Shown here in pieces: positions 1 through 9,603 of a stretch of 64,000 nucleotides of DNA (position 1 is the stretch's first letter; each line of letters begins with the position of its first letter). The DNA comes from JAODBJ01 sp963782465 (GTDB taxonomy: Bacteria > Actinomycetota > Acidimicrobiia > IMCC26256 > PALSA-610). The DNA is taken from positions 124,001 to 188,000 of the forward strand of contig CAWAJR010000004.1 in assembly GCA_963782465.1 (NCBI GenBank), written 5' to 3'. A program made the translations under genes and the position numbers. The notes below the pieces were generated by a model. The model searched no databases, was not told the DNA's origin, and was given only the letters and a program-made list of their open reading frames with translations.

Positions 1-1
1 C

Positions 2-115
2 GGCACCAAGCTCGACTGCGGCGCCGGTTCGATCGGCTCCGTCACCGACCTGCGCGACGACACCGCGACTGCGCACGCGGCGAGCGCACCGTGGTCGTGC
101 CTGGCGGCGTCGTAG
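2..115 (+). CDS. C-terminal end of an unidentified protein (5' truncated by window edge)
   Basis: The reading frame that starts at base 2 runs 37 codons to a TAG at 113-115. Almost every codon ends in G or C, as in the real genes here, while the other two frames give arginine-rich or proline-rich junk. It is followed at 202-225 by a terminator-like hairpin. The visible residues (beginning GTKLDCGAG) match no family I recognise, so the product is unknown. Confidence 0.5.
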   Translation, partial: GTKLDCGAGSIGSVTDLRDDTATAHAASAPWSCLAAS

Positions 116-201
116 CGCTCGGCCCACCAGGCCTGTCACGCCGGCCTCGCGGCGCCGGCGCCGCGGCGTACCTCCGCCCGTTGCGAACGCATCACGCGAA
201 C

Positions 202-225
202 GGCCCGCTCCGATTGGAGCGGGCC
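202..225. terminator. Short intergenic hairpin between convergent genes
   Basis: A perfect 10-bp inverted repeat (GGCCCGCTCC, loop GATT, GGAGCGGGCC). It lies between the plus-strand gene ending at 115 and the minus-strand gene ending at 278, so it could terminate both. There is no T-run after it. Confidence 0.6.
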
Positions 226-277
226 CGCCGCAGTGCTTGGCGTTGTGGGTGTTCGCCCGCAACGCTTGTTCAGTTGC

Positions 278-1009
278 TTACTCGCCGAAGCTGAACGAGA
301 CGCCAGGCGCCGACGAACCCAGAAGCGAGGTCGCCGTGCTGCCGCCGCCGCCCGAAAGGACGATGGCGATGGTCGCGTTGTTCGGCGTGCCGTCTGCGCA
401 GCCGAGCGCGTCAGTCAGGTCGAGCTCGTAGCCGGTGTTGTAACCGGTTGCGCCGCCCGTCTTCATGACCGGGTCTTCCCAGATGGTGCCGCTGACCTGG
501 GCGCCGACGTCGACACCCTTGGTGACGATGCCGCCGACGTCGAGCAGGTCAGGACCACCGGGGTTGAAGCCCAGCGCCGAGATGTACGACGCGATCTGGG
601 CGTTCTTGCCCGCGATGATCTCACTGAACTTGTCGGTGAGCTTGCCGTTCAACGGGTACGCGTTCGCCGCAGTGGCGTCAGCCGCCTGGGCGGTTGCACC
701 GTTCGCGCACGACGCCGCACCCGACAACTTCACGGCCTGCGAGATCACGTGCAGCGTGGAGCCGTACGTGGTGCCCGAGCAGGTACCGGCGATGGCCGCC
801 TTCGTGGTCTGGTCCTTGGCCAGGCCACCGCTGACGCTCAACGGTGCCGTCTGGTCGCCCAGCGGCGGCTTCAGCTTGAGCAGGTTCAGCGAGCTGTCAC
901 AGCTACCAACGGGCGTGACGGCCGCGGTTGCCGGGAGGGCAACTGCCACCATGCCACCCGTGAGCAACAGCGCACTCGCTGCACCCAGTAAGCGGTTCGT
1001 GAGTCTCAC
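278..1009 (-). CDS. Secreted hypothetical protein
   Basis: A 243-residue protein with a clear Sec signal peptide: basic MRLTNR, a hydrophobic stretch and an ATAA cleavage region near residues 26-29. The mature part is Gly/Ala/Thr/Ser-rich with four cysteines (near residues 37, 77, 101 and 204) that could form disulfides. The C-terminus has a run of four glycines. The start is GTG, chosen because AAAGGAG lies about ten bases upstream and the signal peptide begins there. It has no neighbour in an operon. I recognise no domain; an exported cell-surface or matrix protein is an inference from the signal peptide only. Confidence 0.75.
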   Translation of the reverse strand: MRLTNRLLGAASALLLTGGMVAVALPATAAVTPVGSCDSSLNLLKLKPPLGDQTAPLSVSGGLAKDQTTKAAIAGTCSGTTYGSTLHVISQAVKLSGAASCANGATAQAADATAANAYPLNGKLTDKFSEIIAGKNAQIASYISALGFNPGGPDLLDVGGIVTKGVDVGAQVSGTIWEDPVMKTGGATGYNTGYELDLTDALGCADGTPNNATIAIVLSGGGGSTATSLLGSSAPGVSFSFGE

Positions 1010-1665
1010 GTTGATGATTCTCCTTTGTCATTCTCACCTAGGTATGAGCGCGCTCACGCGTGCTCGAAATGACAAAGGAAGGCGCGGGCACCGCGCCGAC
1101 GGGCGGTCGCGGTCCTCGCGATCCGTCGCCGAGCGGCTTCCCGTTTCCCCCCAATGTCTGCGTGCTCTCGCACGCATGGCGCCCGGCCTTTTACGGTCGA
1201 GCGAGCGCAGTTTTCACGCTGCGCTACCCACTGTCAAGGTTTGTCGCGCGCTCTGTACTCCGATCACGTCACCCTGTGCGCATCCTGGGAAGTCGCGTCC
1301 TGCGACGTCGCTCGAGGTAGCGCGCACCGGAACGGAAAGCACATTGTCCGGTCAATTCGCCCGCCGCGTGCGCGAACGCAACGCAGCCGGAGATACCCGT
1401 TGCGCGGCGCGCGTTCGCCAGCAAGAATGCGCGCCGACGACGTCGGGACGCCGGCGGCCCAGGGCAGGGCCGTGCGGATGCCCCGGCGCCATTGGGGGGA
1501 ATTCGTGCCAAGCATGATCGGTCAGCCCGGCGACGCGGCTGCAAGGACGCGGTCTGGTTCGCGCCGGGCCGCGTTCGTCGCGCCCCGGGTTGGCAGCGGC
1601 ACAACTGCGTTGCCACCAGCCGCGGCACGAACTCCTCTCAGCCCTCAGGTCCTCGGCGAGTGGAG
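1010..1665. other. Long intergenic region without a supported gene
   Basis: About 650 bases separate the divergently transcribed secreted protein (278-1009) and the IPT/Calx-beta surface protein (1666 onward). Open frames here are arginine-rich and overlap one another on both strands, without a signal peptide, motif or coherent third-position bias, so I treat it as non-coding. It must contain both promoters. A GAGCGCGCTC palindrome lies near 1047-1056. I saw no tRNA or repeat. Confidence 0.5.
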
Positions 1666-4600
1666 ATGATCGTGGTCCGCAGCAAGAACGTGATGCATCG
1701 GTTCGCAGGGCGCGGCTCCGGCCGGCGCCGGCGACTCGTCGTGTCTTCACTCGCGACGATCGTGGCCATGGTGGCCGCGATGTTCGCGCTGTCGATCCCC
1801 GCCAGCGCGGCCGGCACGAACGGCGACCCCATCACGTGGGCGCAGACCCAGTGCATCGCCAACGTCGGCGGCGGTTCGCTCGCCACCAACATCGACATCA
1901 CCGTGCAGGGCGTGGTGCCCGACACCGCCAACCAGGGCGACGCGTACGACGCGACGATCCCCGGCGGCACCACGACGCTGCCCGACACGTCGAACGGGTT
2001 CAACATCAGCGGCTACAAGAACCTCGACCAGACGTACCTGCTCCGCAGTAGCAGTGGCAACGCGGCCATCACCGGCGTCACCGCGAACGGCGGCGCGACC
2101 AACAACGGCAACCCGATCACCTACAACACGTCGTACACGAACACCGGTGCCGCGATGGCGCTGAGCACCGGCTCGTGGTCGTCGGCCAACGGCGGCACGA
2201 TCACCTACACCACCACCGCGGCGCACGGCCTGCATGCCGGCCAGCTCGTCGACATCACCGGCGCCCACAACCCGCTCTACAACATGTCGGGCGCGGTCGT
2301 TGCCGCGGTGCCCACCTCGACGACCTTCACCGTTACGGGCCGCTCGTACACGATCACCAGCGCGACGTGGTCGGCGGTGGGCGGCGGCACCATCACCTTC
2401 GGCACGGCGTTCGACCACCACCTCCAGGTCGGCGACACCGTCAGCACCATCAACAGTTCGCCCGGCAAGTACAACGTCGACGGCGTCGTGTCGGCAGTCG
2501 ACGACTCGACCCACTTCGAGATCGCCGGCGCATCGGCCACCGACCCCGGCCCGATCACCACCAAGGGTGTCGTCGACACGCTCGGCAAGCCCGGCAGCAT
2601 CGGGAGCCCGAAGGGCAACGTCAACACGCTCACCACCGTCACCCTCGACACGCCGACGGCGCAGCCGGGCACGCTGACGGTCCCTGATGTCACCGTGAAC
2701 ATGACGGCGCCCAGCGCCGACGCGACCGTCACGACCTACGGCGGCGTCGTCACCACCACCGCGACGCTCGTCCCCCTCGGCGACGCGGCGACCACCTGCA
2801 ACCTGCCGCACAACGACCCGCAGACCGACGGCATTTCGGCCACGGTCGTCGGCGCCGGCGGCCCGACCACGACGTCGTACCCCACCTGCCGCCCACCCGA
2901 CGTGTGCGCGACCACCACGACGAGCACGCCGCCCGCGCCGACGGTCACGTCGGTGAGCCCGACCTCGGGCACGACCGCCGGTGGTACGAGCGTGACGATC
3001 ACCGGTACCAACCTCACCGGTGCGTCCGACGTCGAGTTCGGTGCGACAGCGGCCGCGAGTTACACGGTCGACAACGACACACAGATCACCGCAACGTCGC
3101 CGGCTGAGAGCGCCGGCACCGTCGACATCACCGTCACGACCAGCGGCGGCACGAGCGCAACGAACGCGGGCGACCAGTACACGTTCACCGCACCGGCCGC
3201 GCCGACGGTCACGTCGGTGAGCCCGACCTCGGGTTCGACCGCCGGCGGTACGAGCGTGACGATCACCGGTACCAACCTCACCGGTGCGTCCGACGTCGAG
3301 TTCGGTGCCACACCCGCAACGACCTACACCGTCGACAACGACACGCAGATCACCGCGACGTCGCCGGCCGGTTCCGGCACCGTCGACATCACCGTCACCA
3401 CTGGCGGCGGTACGAGCGCAACCAATGCCGGCGACCAGTACACCTACGTCGCCGCACCCACCGTCACCTCGGTGAGCCCGACCTCCGGCCCGCGGCGGGT
3501 GGCACGAGCGTGACCATCACCGGCACCAACCTCACCGGTGCGTCCGACGTCGAGTTCGGTGCCACACCCGCCGCGAGCTACACCGTCGACAACGACACCC
3601 AGATCACCGCGACATCGCCGGCTGAGAGCGCCGGCACCGTCGACATCACGGTGACCACACCCGTCGGCGGCACCAGCGCAACCAACGCCGGCGACCAGTA
3701 CACGTTCGTCGCCGCGCCCACCGTCACCTCGGTGAGCCCGACCTCCGGGTCGGACGCCGGTGGCACGAGCGTGACCATCACCGGTACCGGCTTCAACGGC
3801 GCATCCGACGTCGAGTTCGGTGCCACACCCGCCGCGAGCTACACCGTCGACAACGACACCCAGATCACCGCGACCTCCCCGGCCGCGGCCGACGGCACCG
3901 TCGACATCACGGTGACCACGCCGGGCGGCACCAGCGCGACGAGCGCCGCCGACCAGTACACGTTCACCCCTGTCGTGGCGGGGTGCAGCTCCAACTGCAT
4001 CACCATCGGCGACCGGTCGCAGCTCGAAGGCGACACCGCCAACCACAAGATGGCGTTCAACGTGACGCTGTCGGACCCGTCGACGAGCAACGTGACCGTG
4101 CAGTACGACGTGCTGGCCGGGAGCGCCACCGGTGGCACCAAGCCCGGCGCGGGGGTCGACTTCAAGCTGGCGAGCAAGACCCTCGTCTTCAAGGTGAACG
4201 CGAAGACGGGTCTCACGCCGGTCTCGAAGACGATCAACGTGACCGTCTACGGTGACACGACCGTCGAACCCGACGAGACGTTCACGGTCGTGCTCTCCAA
4301 CCCGAGCGGCGGCTACACGCTGAACCGCGACACCGGCACCGGCACGATCCTCAACGACGACGGCGGGCCCAGTGGCACGACCGTCGGCATCGCTGACGGC
4401 TCGACCGGTGTGCAGCACAGCGGCAAGCAGACGTTCAAGATGCTCGTCACCCTGTCGGCCAAGGCGACCGGCACCGTGACCGTCGACTACACGATCACGG
4501 AAGGCTCCGCCACCTACACGCAGAAGGACACCGGCGGCGACTTCGGTGGCAAGCTCACCAAGACGCTGACGTTCAAGGCCGGCCAGTCGGCGAAGTCGAT

Positions 4601-4733
4601 TGCCATCCCGATCTGGGCCGACCCGAACCCCGACACCGACGAGACGTTCACCGTCACGTTGTCGAACCTGACCGGTGCCGGAACCTCGCTGCTGCAATCC
4701 AGCGCCACGGGGACGATCCTCGGTCTGTCGTAG
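1666..4733 (+). CDS. Exported IPT/TIG-repeat and Calx-beta surface protein (one frameshift near 3484-3497)
   Basis: An arginine-rich N-terminus and hydrophobic segment ending in ASAA mark an export signal. About 370 residues of Thr/Gly-rich beta sequence follow, then four IPT/TIG repeats (starting at 2938, 3202, 3457 and 3717; each begins with PTVTSVSPTSG). Two Calx-beta domains end the protein (about 4000-4350 and 4380-4730; hallmark 'PDETFTV' and 'DTDETFTV'). Such domains are typical of large adhesins and matrix proteins. The frame breaks in the third TIG repeat, where one base is missing relative to its sister copies; reading resumes intact at 3510. The start could be ATG 1666 or 1693, since neither has a well-spaced ribosome site. 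No anchor or sortase motif is seen. Confidence 0.8.
2938..3971 (+). repeat. Four tandem IPT/TIG-coding repeats of about 255-264 bp
   Basis: Units begin at 2938, 3202, 3457 and 3717. The DNA between them is nearly identical over long stretches, for example around GGTACGAGCGTGACGATCAC and the 'TVDNDTQITATSP' coding part. The third unit measures 260 bp, not a multiple of three, which locates the frameshift. Such DNA-level identity suggests recent duplication or gene conversion. Confidence 0.75.
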
Positions 4734-4755
4734 GCAAACCGACCACCAGCGAACT

Positions 4756-4797
4756 GGCTCGGGCCGGACGAGGTACACACCTCGTCCGGCCCGAGCC
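4756..4797 (+). terminator. Strong hairpin terminator after the surface-protein gene
   Basis: Perfect 18-bp inverted repeat with six-base loop TACACA (arms 4756-4773 and 4780-4797), 22 bases after the TAG stop. No T-run follows, which is common in high-GC actinobacteria. Confidence 0.75.
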
Positions 4798-4801
4798 GCG
4801 C

Positions 4802-4848
4802 GACGTGCGTCGATAGCTATCGCATAGCGATAGCTATCGACGCCTGTC
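4802..4848. repeat. 47-bp palindromic element, copy 1
   Basis: Core of two 17-bp arms (GCGTCGATAGCTATCGC and its complement) around ATA, flanked by GACGT on the left and CTGTC on the right. Each arm contains the palindrome CGATAGCTATCG. It directly follows the hairpin at 4756-4797 and precedes the ABC exporter operon. One of six copies in the window. Confidence 0.9.
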
Positions 4849-4918
4849 GTCCACCCTGGCCTCGTGGTCGGGGACATCCCCGATTCCCCGGGCGAGCCGT
4901 GACGTCCATCATCGACCC

Positions 4919-5851
4919 ATGATCGAAGTGATCGGGTTGACGAAGCGCTACCGCGGCACGGTCGCGGTCGACGATCTGTCGTTCTCGGTACGGCCCGGGC
5001 GGGTCACCGGCTTCCTCGGGCCGAACGGCGCGGGCAAGACCACGACGATGAGCATCATGCTCGGCCTCGTCCGGCCGACCGCCGGCCACGCGCTCGTCAA
5101 CGGTGTGCCGTACGCGTCGCTACGCGACCCGCTCCACACCGTCGGCGCGCTCCTCGACGCCCGCGCGGTGCACGGCGGCCGCCGCGCCCACGACCATCTC
5201 CTCTGGCTCGCGCAGACCAACGGGATCGCGCCCCGGCGCGTCGACGAGGTGCTCGGGATCACCGGCCTCGAAGGCGTCGCCAACCGGCGGGTCGGGAAGT
5301 TCTCGCTCGGCATGGCCCAGCGGCTCGGGATCGCTGCCACGCTGCTCGGCGACCCCGAGGTGCTCCTGTTCGACGAGCCGGTCAACGGGCTCGACCCCGA
5401 GGGCATCCGCTGGATCCGCACGTTCCTGCAAGGTCTCGCGGCCGAGGGTCGCACCGTGCTCGTGTCGAGCCATCTCATGAGCGAGATGGCACTCACCGCG
5501 GAACATCTCGTCGTGATCGGCCGCGGGCGCCTCATCGCCGACGCCAGCGTGCGCGAAGTGATCGAGCGCGGCGACGCGCGCACGGTGCGGGTGCGTACGC
5601 CGCAGATCGAGCAGTTGCGCAACCTCGCCCGGCGTTTCGGTCCGACCGTCGAGCCGGCCGTCGACGAAGACGGTGCGCTGTTGCTGCACGGCGTCGCCGC
5701 GGAAGCCATCGGCGAACTCGCCGCATCGCACGGCATCGTGCTCCACGAACTGGTGTCGTTGCGGCCCACCCTCGAAGAGGCATTCATGGACCTCACCGAA
5801 TCGAGCGTCGAGTTCGCGCCCTCGGTGCCGGCCGTACAGGAGGCGTCATGA
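4919..5851 (+). CDS. ABC transporter ATP-binding protein (ABC-2 / drug-export type)
   Basis: A 310-residue cytoplasmic ATPase that would power export by the membrane partner encoded next. Walker A (GPNGAGKTT) lies near residue 39, the signature SLGMAQR near 144, and Walker B (VLLFDEP) near 160, followed by a switch His in VSSHLMSE. The C-terminal extension of about 100 residues, ending in an 'RPTLEEAFMDL' motif, is typical of the DrrA/CcmA-like group with ABC-2 permeases. It overlaps the permease gene by ATGA, indicating translational coupling. The two genes are bracketed by direct copies of the 47-bp palindrome. The exported substrate cannot be told. Confidence 0.9.
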   Translation: MIEVIGLTKRYRGTVAVDDLSFSVRPGRVTGFLGPNGAGKTTTMSIMLGLVRPTAGHALVNGVPYASLRDPLHTVGALLDARAVHGGRRAHDHLLWLAQTNGIAPRRVDEVLGITGLEGVANRRVGKFSLGMAQRLGIAATLLGDPEVLLFDEPVNGLDPEGIRWIRTFLQGLAAEGRTVLVSSHLMSEMALTAEHLVVIGRGRLIADASVREVIERGDARTVRVRTPQIEQLRNLARRFGPTVEPAVDEDGALLLHGVAAEAIGELAASHGIVLHELVSLRPTLEEAFMDLTESSVEFAPSVPAVQEAS

Positions 5852-6648
5852 CCACCGCAACCGTCCCGGACTCACCACAGCGGTTCCGGTGGCTGGTCAC
5901 GTCGGAGTTCACCAAGCTGCGCACCCTGCGCTCCAACGGCGTCGGGCTGCTGCTCACGATCGTCGGCACGATCGGTGTCGCCGCGCTCGTGTGCGCGGAA
6001 ACCGCCGCGCACTGGAAGTTCATGAACCCGATCGACCGGGCCAACACCGACCCGACGAACCTCACGTTGAACGGCTGGTACCTCACCCAACTGGTCGTCG
6101 GTGTGATCGCGGTGCTCACCGTCACGTCGGAGTTCGGCAGCGGCATGATCCGCTCGACCTTCGCGGCCGCGCCGCGCCGCAGTTCGGTGATCGCGGCGAA
6201 GCTGCTCGTGGTGACCACGATCGTGCTGCTCGTCAGCATCGCCTGTTCGGTCGTGTCGTTCCTGCTCGGAGAACGCCTCCTGCACAGCACGGGGATCGCG
6301 ACGACGCTCGGTGCGCCGGGAGTTGCGCGGGCGGTGTTCGGTTCCGGCCTCTACGTGACGGCGATCGCGCTGCTCGGCCTCGGCCTCGGCGCGCTCATTC
6401 GCAATACCGCCGGCGCGATCAGCGCGCTGTTCGGTGTGCTGTTCGTGCCGCCGATCCTCGCCGAGGCGTTCCCGTCGTCGTGGCACAACGCGATCCAGAA
6501 CTACTCGCCGCTCAACGCCGGGTCGCAGATCCTCAACGTCCACCCGGGCAAAGGGCTCGGGCCGTGGTCCGGGCTCGGTGTGCTCGCCGTCTACGTCGCC
6601 GTCGTCCTCGTCGCCGGCTTCGCCACCACCCAAACCCGCGACACCTGA
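5848..6648 (+). CDS. ABC-2 type transporter permease
   Basis: A 266-residue membrane protein with about six hydrophobic segments (roughly residues 29-50, 78-95, 120-140, 165-185, 190-210 and 240-258). 'SEFTKLRTLRS' at the N-terminus and 'TSEFGSGMIRSTFAAAPRR' are hallmarks of ABC-2 permeases paired with DrrA-like ATPases. Its start codon overlaps the ATPase stop (ATGA). The stop is followed after seven bases by copy 2 of the 47-bp palindrome. Substrate unknown; antibiotic, lipid or polysaccharide export are all possible. Confidence 0.88.
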   Translation: MTTATVPDSPQRFRWLVTSEFTKLRTLRSNGVGLLLTIVGTIGVAALVCAETAAHWKFMNPIDRANTDPTNLTLNGWYLTQLVVGVIAVLTVTSEFGSGMIRSTFAAAPRRSSVIAAKLLVVTTIVLLVSIACSVVSFLLGERLLHSTGIATTLGAPGVARAVFGSGLYVTAIALLGLGLGALIRNTAGAISALFGVLFVPPILAEAFPSSWHNAIQNYSPLNAGSQILNVHPGKGLGPWSGLGVLAVYVAVVLVAGFATTQTRDT

Positions 6649-6655
6649 CCCCGGC

Positions 6656-6702
6656 GACGTGCGTCGATAGCTATCGCATAGCGATAGCTATCGACGCATG
6701 TC
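6656..6702. repeat. 47-bp palindromic element, copy 2
   Basis: Same sequence and orientation as copy 1, except the right flank reads ATGTC. It fills nearly all of the gap between the permease stop (6648) and the SDR start (6706). It leaves no room for a ribosome-binding site in front of the SDR gene. Confidence 0.9.
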
Positions 6703-6705
6703 ATC

Positions 6706-7491
6706 ATGGCGCCCGTGGCATTGCGGTTGGTGGGACGGCGCGTGCTCGTCGTGGGTGCGGGTACGCAACCGTCGCCCGACCCCGACGCGCCAATGGGGAA
6801 CGGCCGGGCGATCGCGGTGGCCGCGGCGCGCGAAGGTGCGCTGGTCGCGTGCGCCGACAAACGCCGCGACGCCGCCGAAGCAACGGCCGCGCTCGTGCGC
6901 GACGAAGGGTCGACCGCGGTCGTGATCGAAGGCGACGTGCGCGACGAGGACGCGTGCGAGCGCATGGTGGTCGAAGCCGTCGACGCGCTCGGCGGCCTCG
7001 ACGGGTTGGTGTGCAACGTCGGGATCGGTGCCGGCGGCGGCCTCGAGGGCACCACCGCCGACCAGTGGGACACCGTATTCGCCGTGAACGCGCGCTCGCA
7101 CTTCCTGCTTGCGCGCGCCGCGCTCCCCCGCTGCACCGACGGCGCGTCGATCGTGTTCATCGCGTCGGTCGCGGCCCTCAAGCCGGGCAGCAACCTGCCC
7201 GCGTACGACGCGTCGAAAGCGGCGCTGTTCGGGCTGTGCCGCCACGTCGCGCGGGAAGGCGCGCGGCGCACCGTGCGCGCCAACGTGGTCGCACCCGGCC
7301 TCATCGACACCCCGCTCGGCCGGTGGGCCAGCGCGGGAAGACCGTCACGAACCAGAACGCGTGTGCCGCTCGGCCGCCAGGGAACCGCGTGGGAGATCGC
7401 CGCGCCGGTGGTGTTCCTCTTGAGCGACGACGCGAGTTACATCACCGGCCAGGTGCTCGCCGTCGACGGCGGCCTCACAACCCTCACCTGA
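6706..7491 (+). CDS. Short-chain dehydrogenase/reductase
   Basis: A 261-residue Rossmann-fold oxidoreductase. The catalytic YDASK lies near residue 166 with the upstream Ser in 'FIASVAA'; 'LVCNVG' replaces the usual NNAG, and the ending 'ITGQVLAVDGG' is typical of the family. The cofactor glycine motif is unusual: after VVGAGT come about ten residues rich in Pro and Asp before GNGRAIA. The ATG follows the palindromic element by three bases, so initiation is leaderless or uses an upstream ATG at 6698 in another frame. Substrate is unknown. The next gene, an esterase, follows after 23 bases. Confidence 0.85.
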   Translation: MAPVALRLVGRRVLVVGAGTQPSPDPDAPMGNGRAIAVAAAREGALVACADKRRDAAEATAALVRDEGSTAVVIEGDVRDEDACERMVVEAVDALGGLDGLVCNVGIGAGGGLEGTTADQWDTVFAVNARSHFLLARAALPRCTDGASIVFIASVAALKPGSNLPAYDASKAALFGLCRHVAREGARRTVRANVVAPGLIDTPLGRWASAGRPSRTRTRVPLGRQGTAWEIAAPVVFLLSDDASYITGQVLAVDGGLTTLT

Positions 7492-7514
7492 CCCCACCTG
7501 ACGACAGGAGCCAG

Positions 7515-8270
7515 ATGACCACCGAGGTGCTTCCCGGGGCCGAACCGTTCTCCGCGCCCGGTGGCCCGCACGGCGCGCTCGTGCTGCACGGGTTCACCGG
7601 TTCCCCCCAGTCGATGCGCGGTCTGGCCGAAGCGTTCGCGCGCGCCGGGTTCGCCACCGAGCTACCGCGGTTGCCCGGCCACGGGACGAGTGTCGACGAC
7701 ATGCTCACGACGTCGTTCGCCGACTGGTCGGCCGCCGCGGAAGCCGCCTACCTCGACCTCGCGGCGCGTTGCGACAAGGTCGTGGTGGCCGGGTTGTCGA
7801 TGGGCGGCACGCTCACCGCGTGGCTGGCGATCCGTCACCCCGAGATCGCGGGCATCGTCGTGATCAACGGCACGGTTTCGGCCGGGCCGGTCGACGCGCT
7901 ACGCGAAGGTCTCGGCCAGTTGCTCGAATCGGGCGAGAAGGTGCTGCCCGCGATCGGCGACGACATCGCCGACCCGGCCCAGACCGAACTCGCCTACGAC
8001 GCCGCGCCCGTCGCGCCGCTGCTGTCGCTGTTCGACGCGCTCGTCGACCTCGACGCGCGTGCGGGCGAGATCACCTGCCCGGTGCTGCTGTGCACCAGCC
8101 CGCAGGACCACGTCGTGCCGCCCGGGTCGAGCGACCTGTTCGCCGCCGCGGTCGGCGGCCCCGTGACGCGCGTCAGCCTCGAGCGCAGCTTCCACGTCGC
8201 CACCCTCGACTTCGACAAAGACCTCATCGAGCGTGAAGCCGTCGCCTTCGCCCGGCGCGTCACGACCTAG
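7515..8270 (+). CDS. Alpha/beta hydrolase, carboxylesterase / monoacylglycerol-lipase like
   Basis: A 251-residue serine hydrolase. The oxyanion segment is 'VLHGFTGSP', the nucleophile elbow GLSMGG, the acid lies in 'TSPQDHVVP' and the His in 'RSFHVATLD'. Length and motifs match the Est30-type carboxylesterases, cytosolic enzymes that cut short acyl esters. ATG 7515 is chosen because AGGAG ends four bases upstream. It lies just downstream of the SDR gene, probably in one transcript, and is closed by the hairpin at 8277. Confidence 0.88.
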   Translation: MTTEVLPGAEPFSAPGGPHGALVLHGFTGSPQSMRGLAEAFARAGFATELPRLPGHGTSVDDMLTTSFADWSAAAEAAYLDLAARCDKVVVAGLSMGGTLTAWLAIRHPEIAGIVVINGTVSAGPVDALREGLGQLLESGEKVLPAIGDDIADPAQTELAYDAAPVAPLLSLFDALVDLDARAGEITCPVLLCTSPQDHVVPPGSSDLFAAAVGGPVTRVSLERSFHVATLDFDKDLIEREAVAFARRVTT

Positions 8271-8276
8271 CCGCCA

Positions 8277-8322
8277 GGTTGTGACACTTATACGCCCCTA
8301 TGGGGGTATAAGTGTCACAACC
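8277..8322. terminator. Long hairpin between convergent genes (GTTGTG type)
   Basis: Two 22-base arms around TA, matching at 20 positions; outer sequence GGTTGTGACACTTATAC. It sits between the esterase (ends 8270) and the amidohydrolase (ends 8360), so it can act as a bidirectional terminator. A similar hairpin with the same GTTGTG end is at 55698. Confidence 0.75.
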
Positions 8323-8359
8323 CGGCAGCGTTGGGGACGGGGGTTGGGCGGGAGAACGG

Positions 8360-9603
8360 TCAGGCGTTGTTGACCGCTTTCAGGAGCGCCTCGTTGGGGT
8401 TCTCGGGAAGCTTGTCGAGCGGCACGTTGAGCTCGTCGACCGTCGGGCCGACCTTCTCCGCGAGCTTTTCGAGGGCGCCCATGTCGAAGTCGTAGAGCCG
8501 CGCCGCGTTGCCGCCGAGCAGCTGCTGCATGACGGCCGGGTCGGCGTCGGGGGCGAACAGCTGCCGGAGGTGCTCACGGGTGAAGGGCCCGTGCCCTCGT
8601 CGTGCGGGTAGTCGCTCCCCCACATCCAACGGTCGGCACCGAGAGTCTTGATCGCCCGTACGTCGTCGGGCCCGGGCTGGCTCACACCGAGCCAGCAGTT
8701 CTGGTGGAAGTACTCGGTCGCCGAACGACTCAAGGCGTCTTCCGGCTTGTAGCGCATCTCGCCGATCGCGCCCTTGTCGCGTACCGCCTTCAGCACGCGG
8801 TCGAAGTGCCGCAACATCGGCACCAGCCACGCGCAGCCCATCTCCGACATCACGAAGTTGAGGTTCGGGTGCCGTTCGAACACGCCCGACAGCAGCAGGT
8901 GCACGAACGGGCGCTGCGAGTAGAAGCCGACGTCGGCCATGAACAGCAACGGCGCCGCCGGGACCCGGCCGTAGTCGGGGAGGCCGGTGCCACCGTGGCT
9001 GTTGACCGGAACGCCGAGCTCTTCGCACAGCGCCCACAGCGGCTCGTAGTCGGGGTGATAGAGCGGCTTCACGTAGTCGACGTCGGGCGGGATCGCGGAG
9101 ATGAGCACGCCGCCGCGCAGACCGTTCTCCTTGATCCAGCGGACGTCTTCCATCGCGTCGTCGAGGTTGTTCAGGAAGATCTGGCCGATGCCGGCCCGCC
9201 GCTCGGGGAACCGGTTCTGGAAGTCGACCATCCACCGGTTGTGGGCACGGATGCCGGCCAGGCGGTGCTCGTACTGGTCTGCGGTCGGGGGACGGGCGAA
9301 GAGCACGAAGCTGGGAAAGAACGGCGGCACCGTGTTGGGGAAGATCACTTCACCAACGATGCCGTCTTCTTCGAGTTGCCCGTTGCGCAGGTCGTCGTCC
9401 CAGTTGCGCAGGCGCCGGTTGCCCCGCAGGTCGGAGTAGGGGTTCTTGTACTTGTTGCGCCACGCGTCGAAGTCGTCGAGGTACTTCTTTTCGAGGTACT
9501 CGCGGTACTGCTCGTGGCTGCCACCCGCGTGGCAGTCGGACGAGATGATCGTGTAGTGCCCGCTCTTCGGCGCGGCTTTCGGGTCGATGGCAGTGGCGGT
9601 CAT
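8360..9603 (-). CDS. Amidohydrolase (amidohydrolase 2 / ACMSD-like), frameshifted near 8585-8590
   Basis: About 414 codons. N-terminal 'IISSDCHAGG' carries the metal-site Asp and His, 'PVNSHGGTG' a central His and 'WGSDYPHDEGT' the late Asp/His pair; these are the marks of the metal-dependent amidohydrolase-2 family. The group includes decarboxylases and hydrolases of aromatic breakdown. After the YPHDEGTGP motif the frame shifts because one base is missing in a GGGCCC run; the last ~75 residues (FTREHLRQLF ... KAVNNA) continue in another frame. Total length modulo three fits one lost base. Its ATG overlaps the stop of the MarR gene by four bases, so the two are coupled. Confidence 0.85.

Noticed and set aside
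465..1517. 350-codon open frame across 465-1517
   Set aside because: It is antisense to the secreted protein gene for half its length and arginine-rich in the rest.
5673..7491. Long open frame leading into the esterase gene
   Set aside because: Arg/Pro/His-rich translation out of frame with the permease and SDR genes; the esterase starts at 7515 with its own ribosome site.
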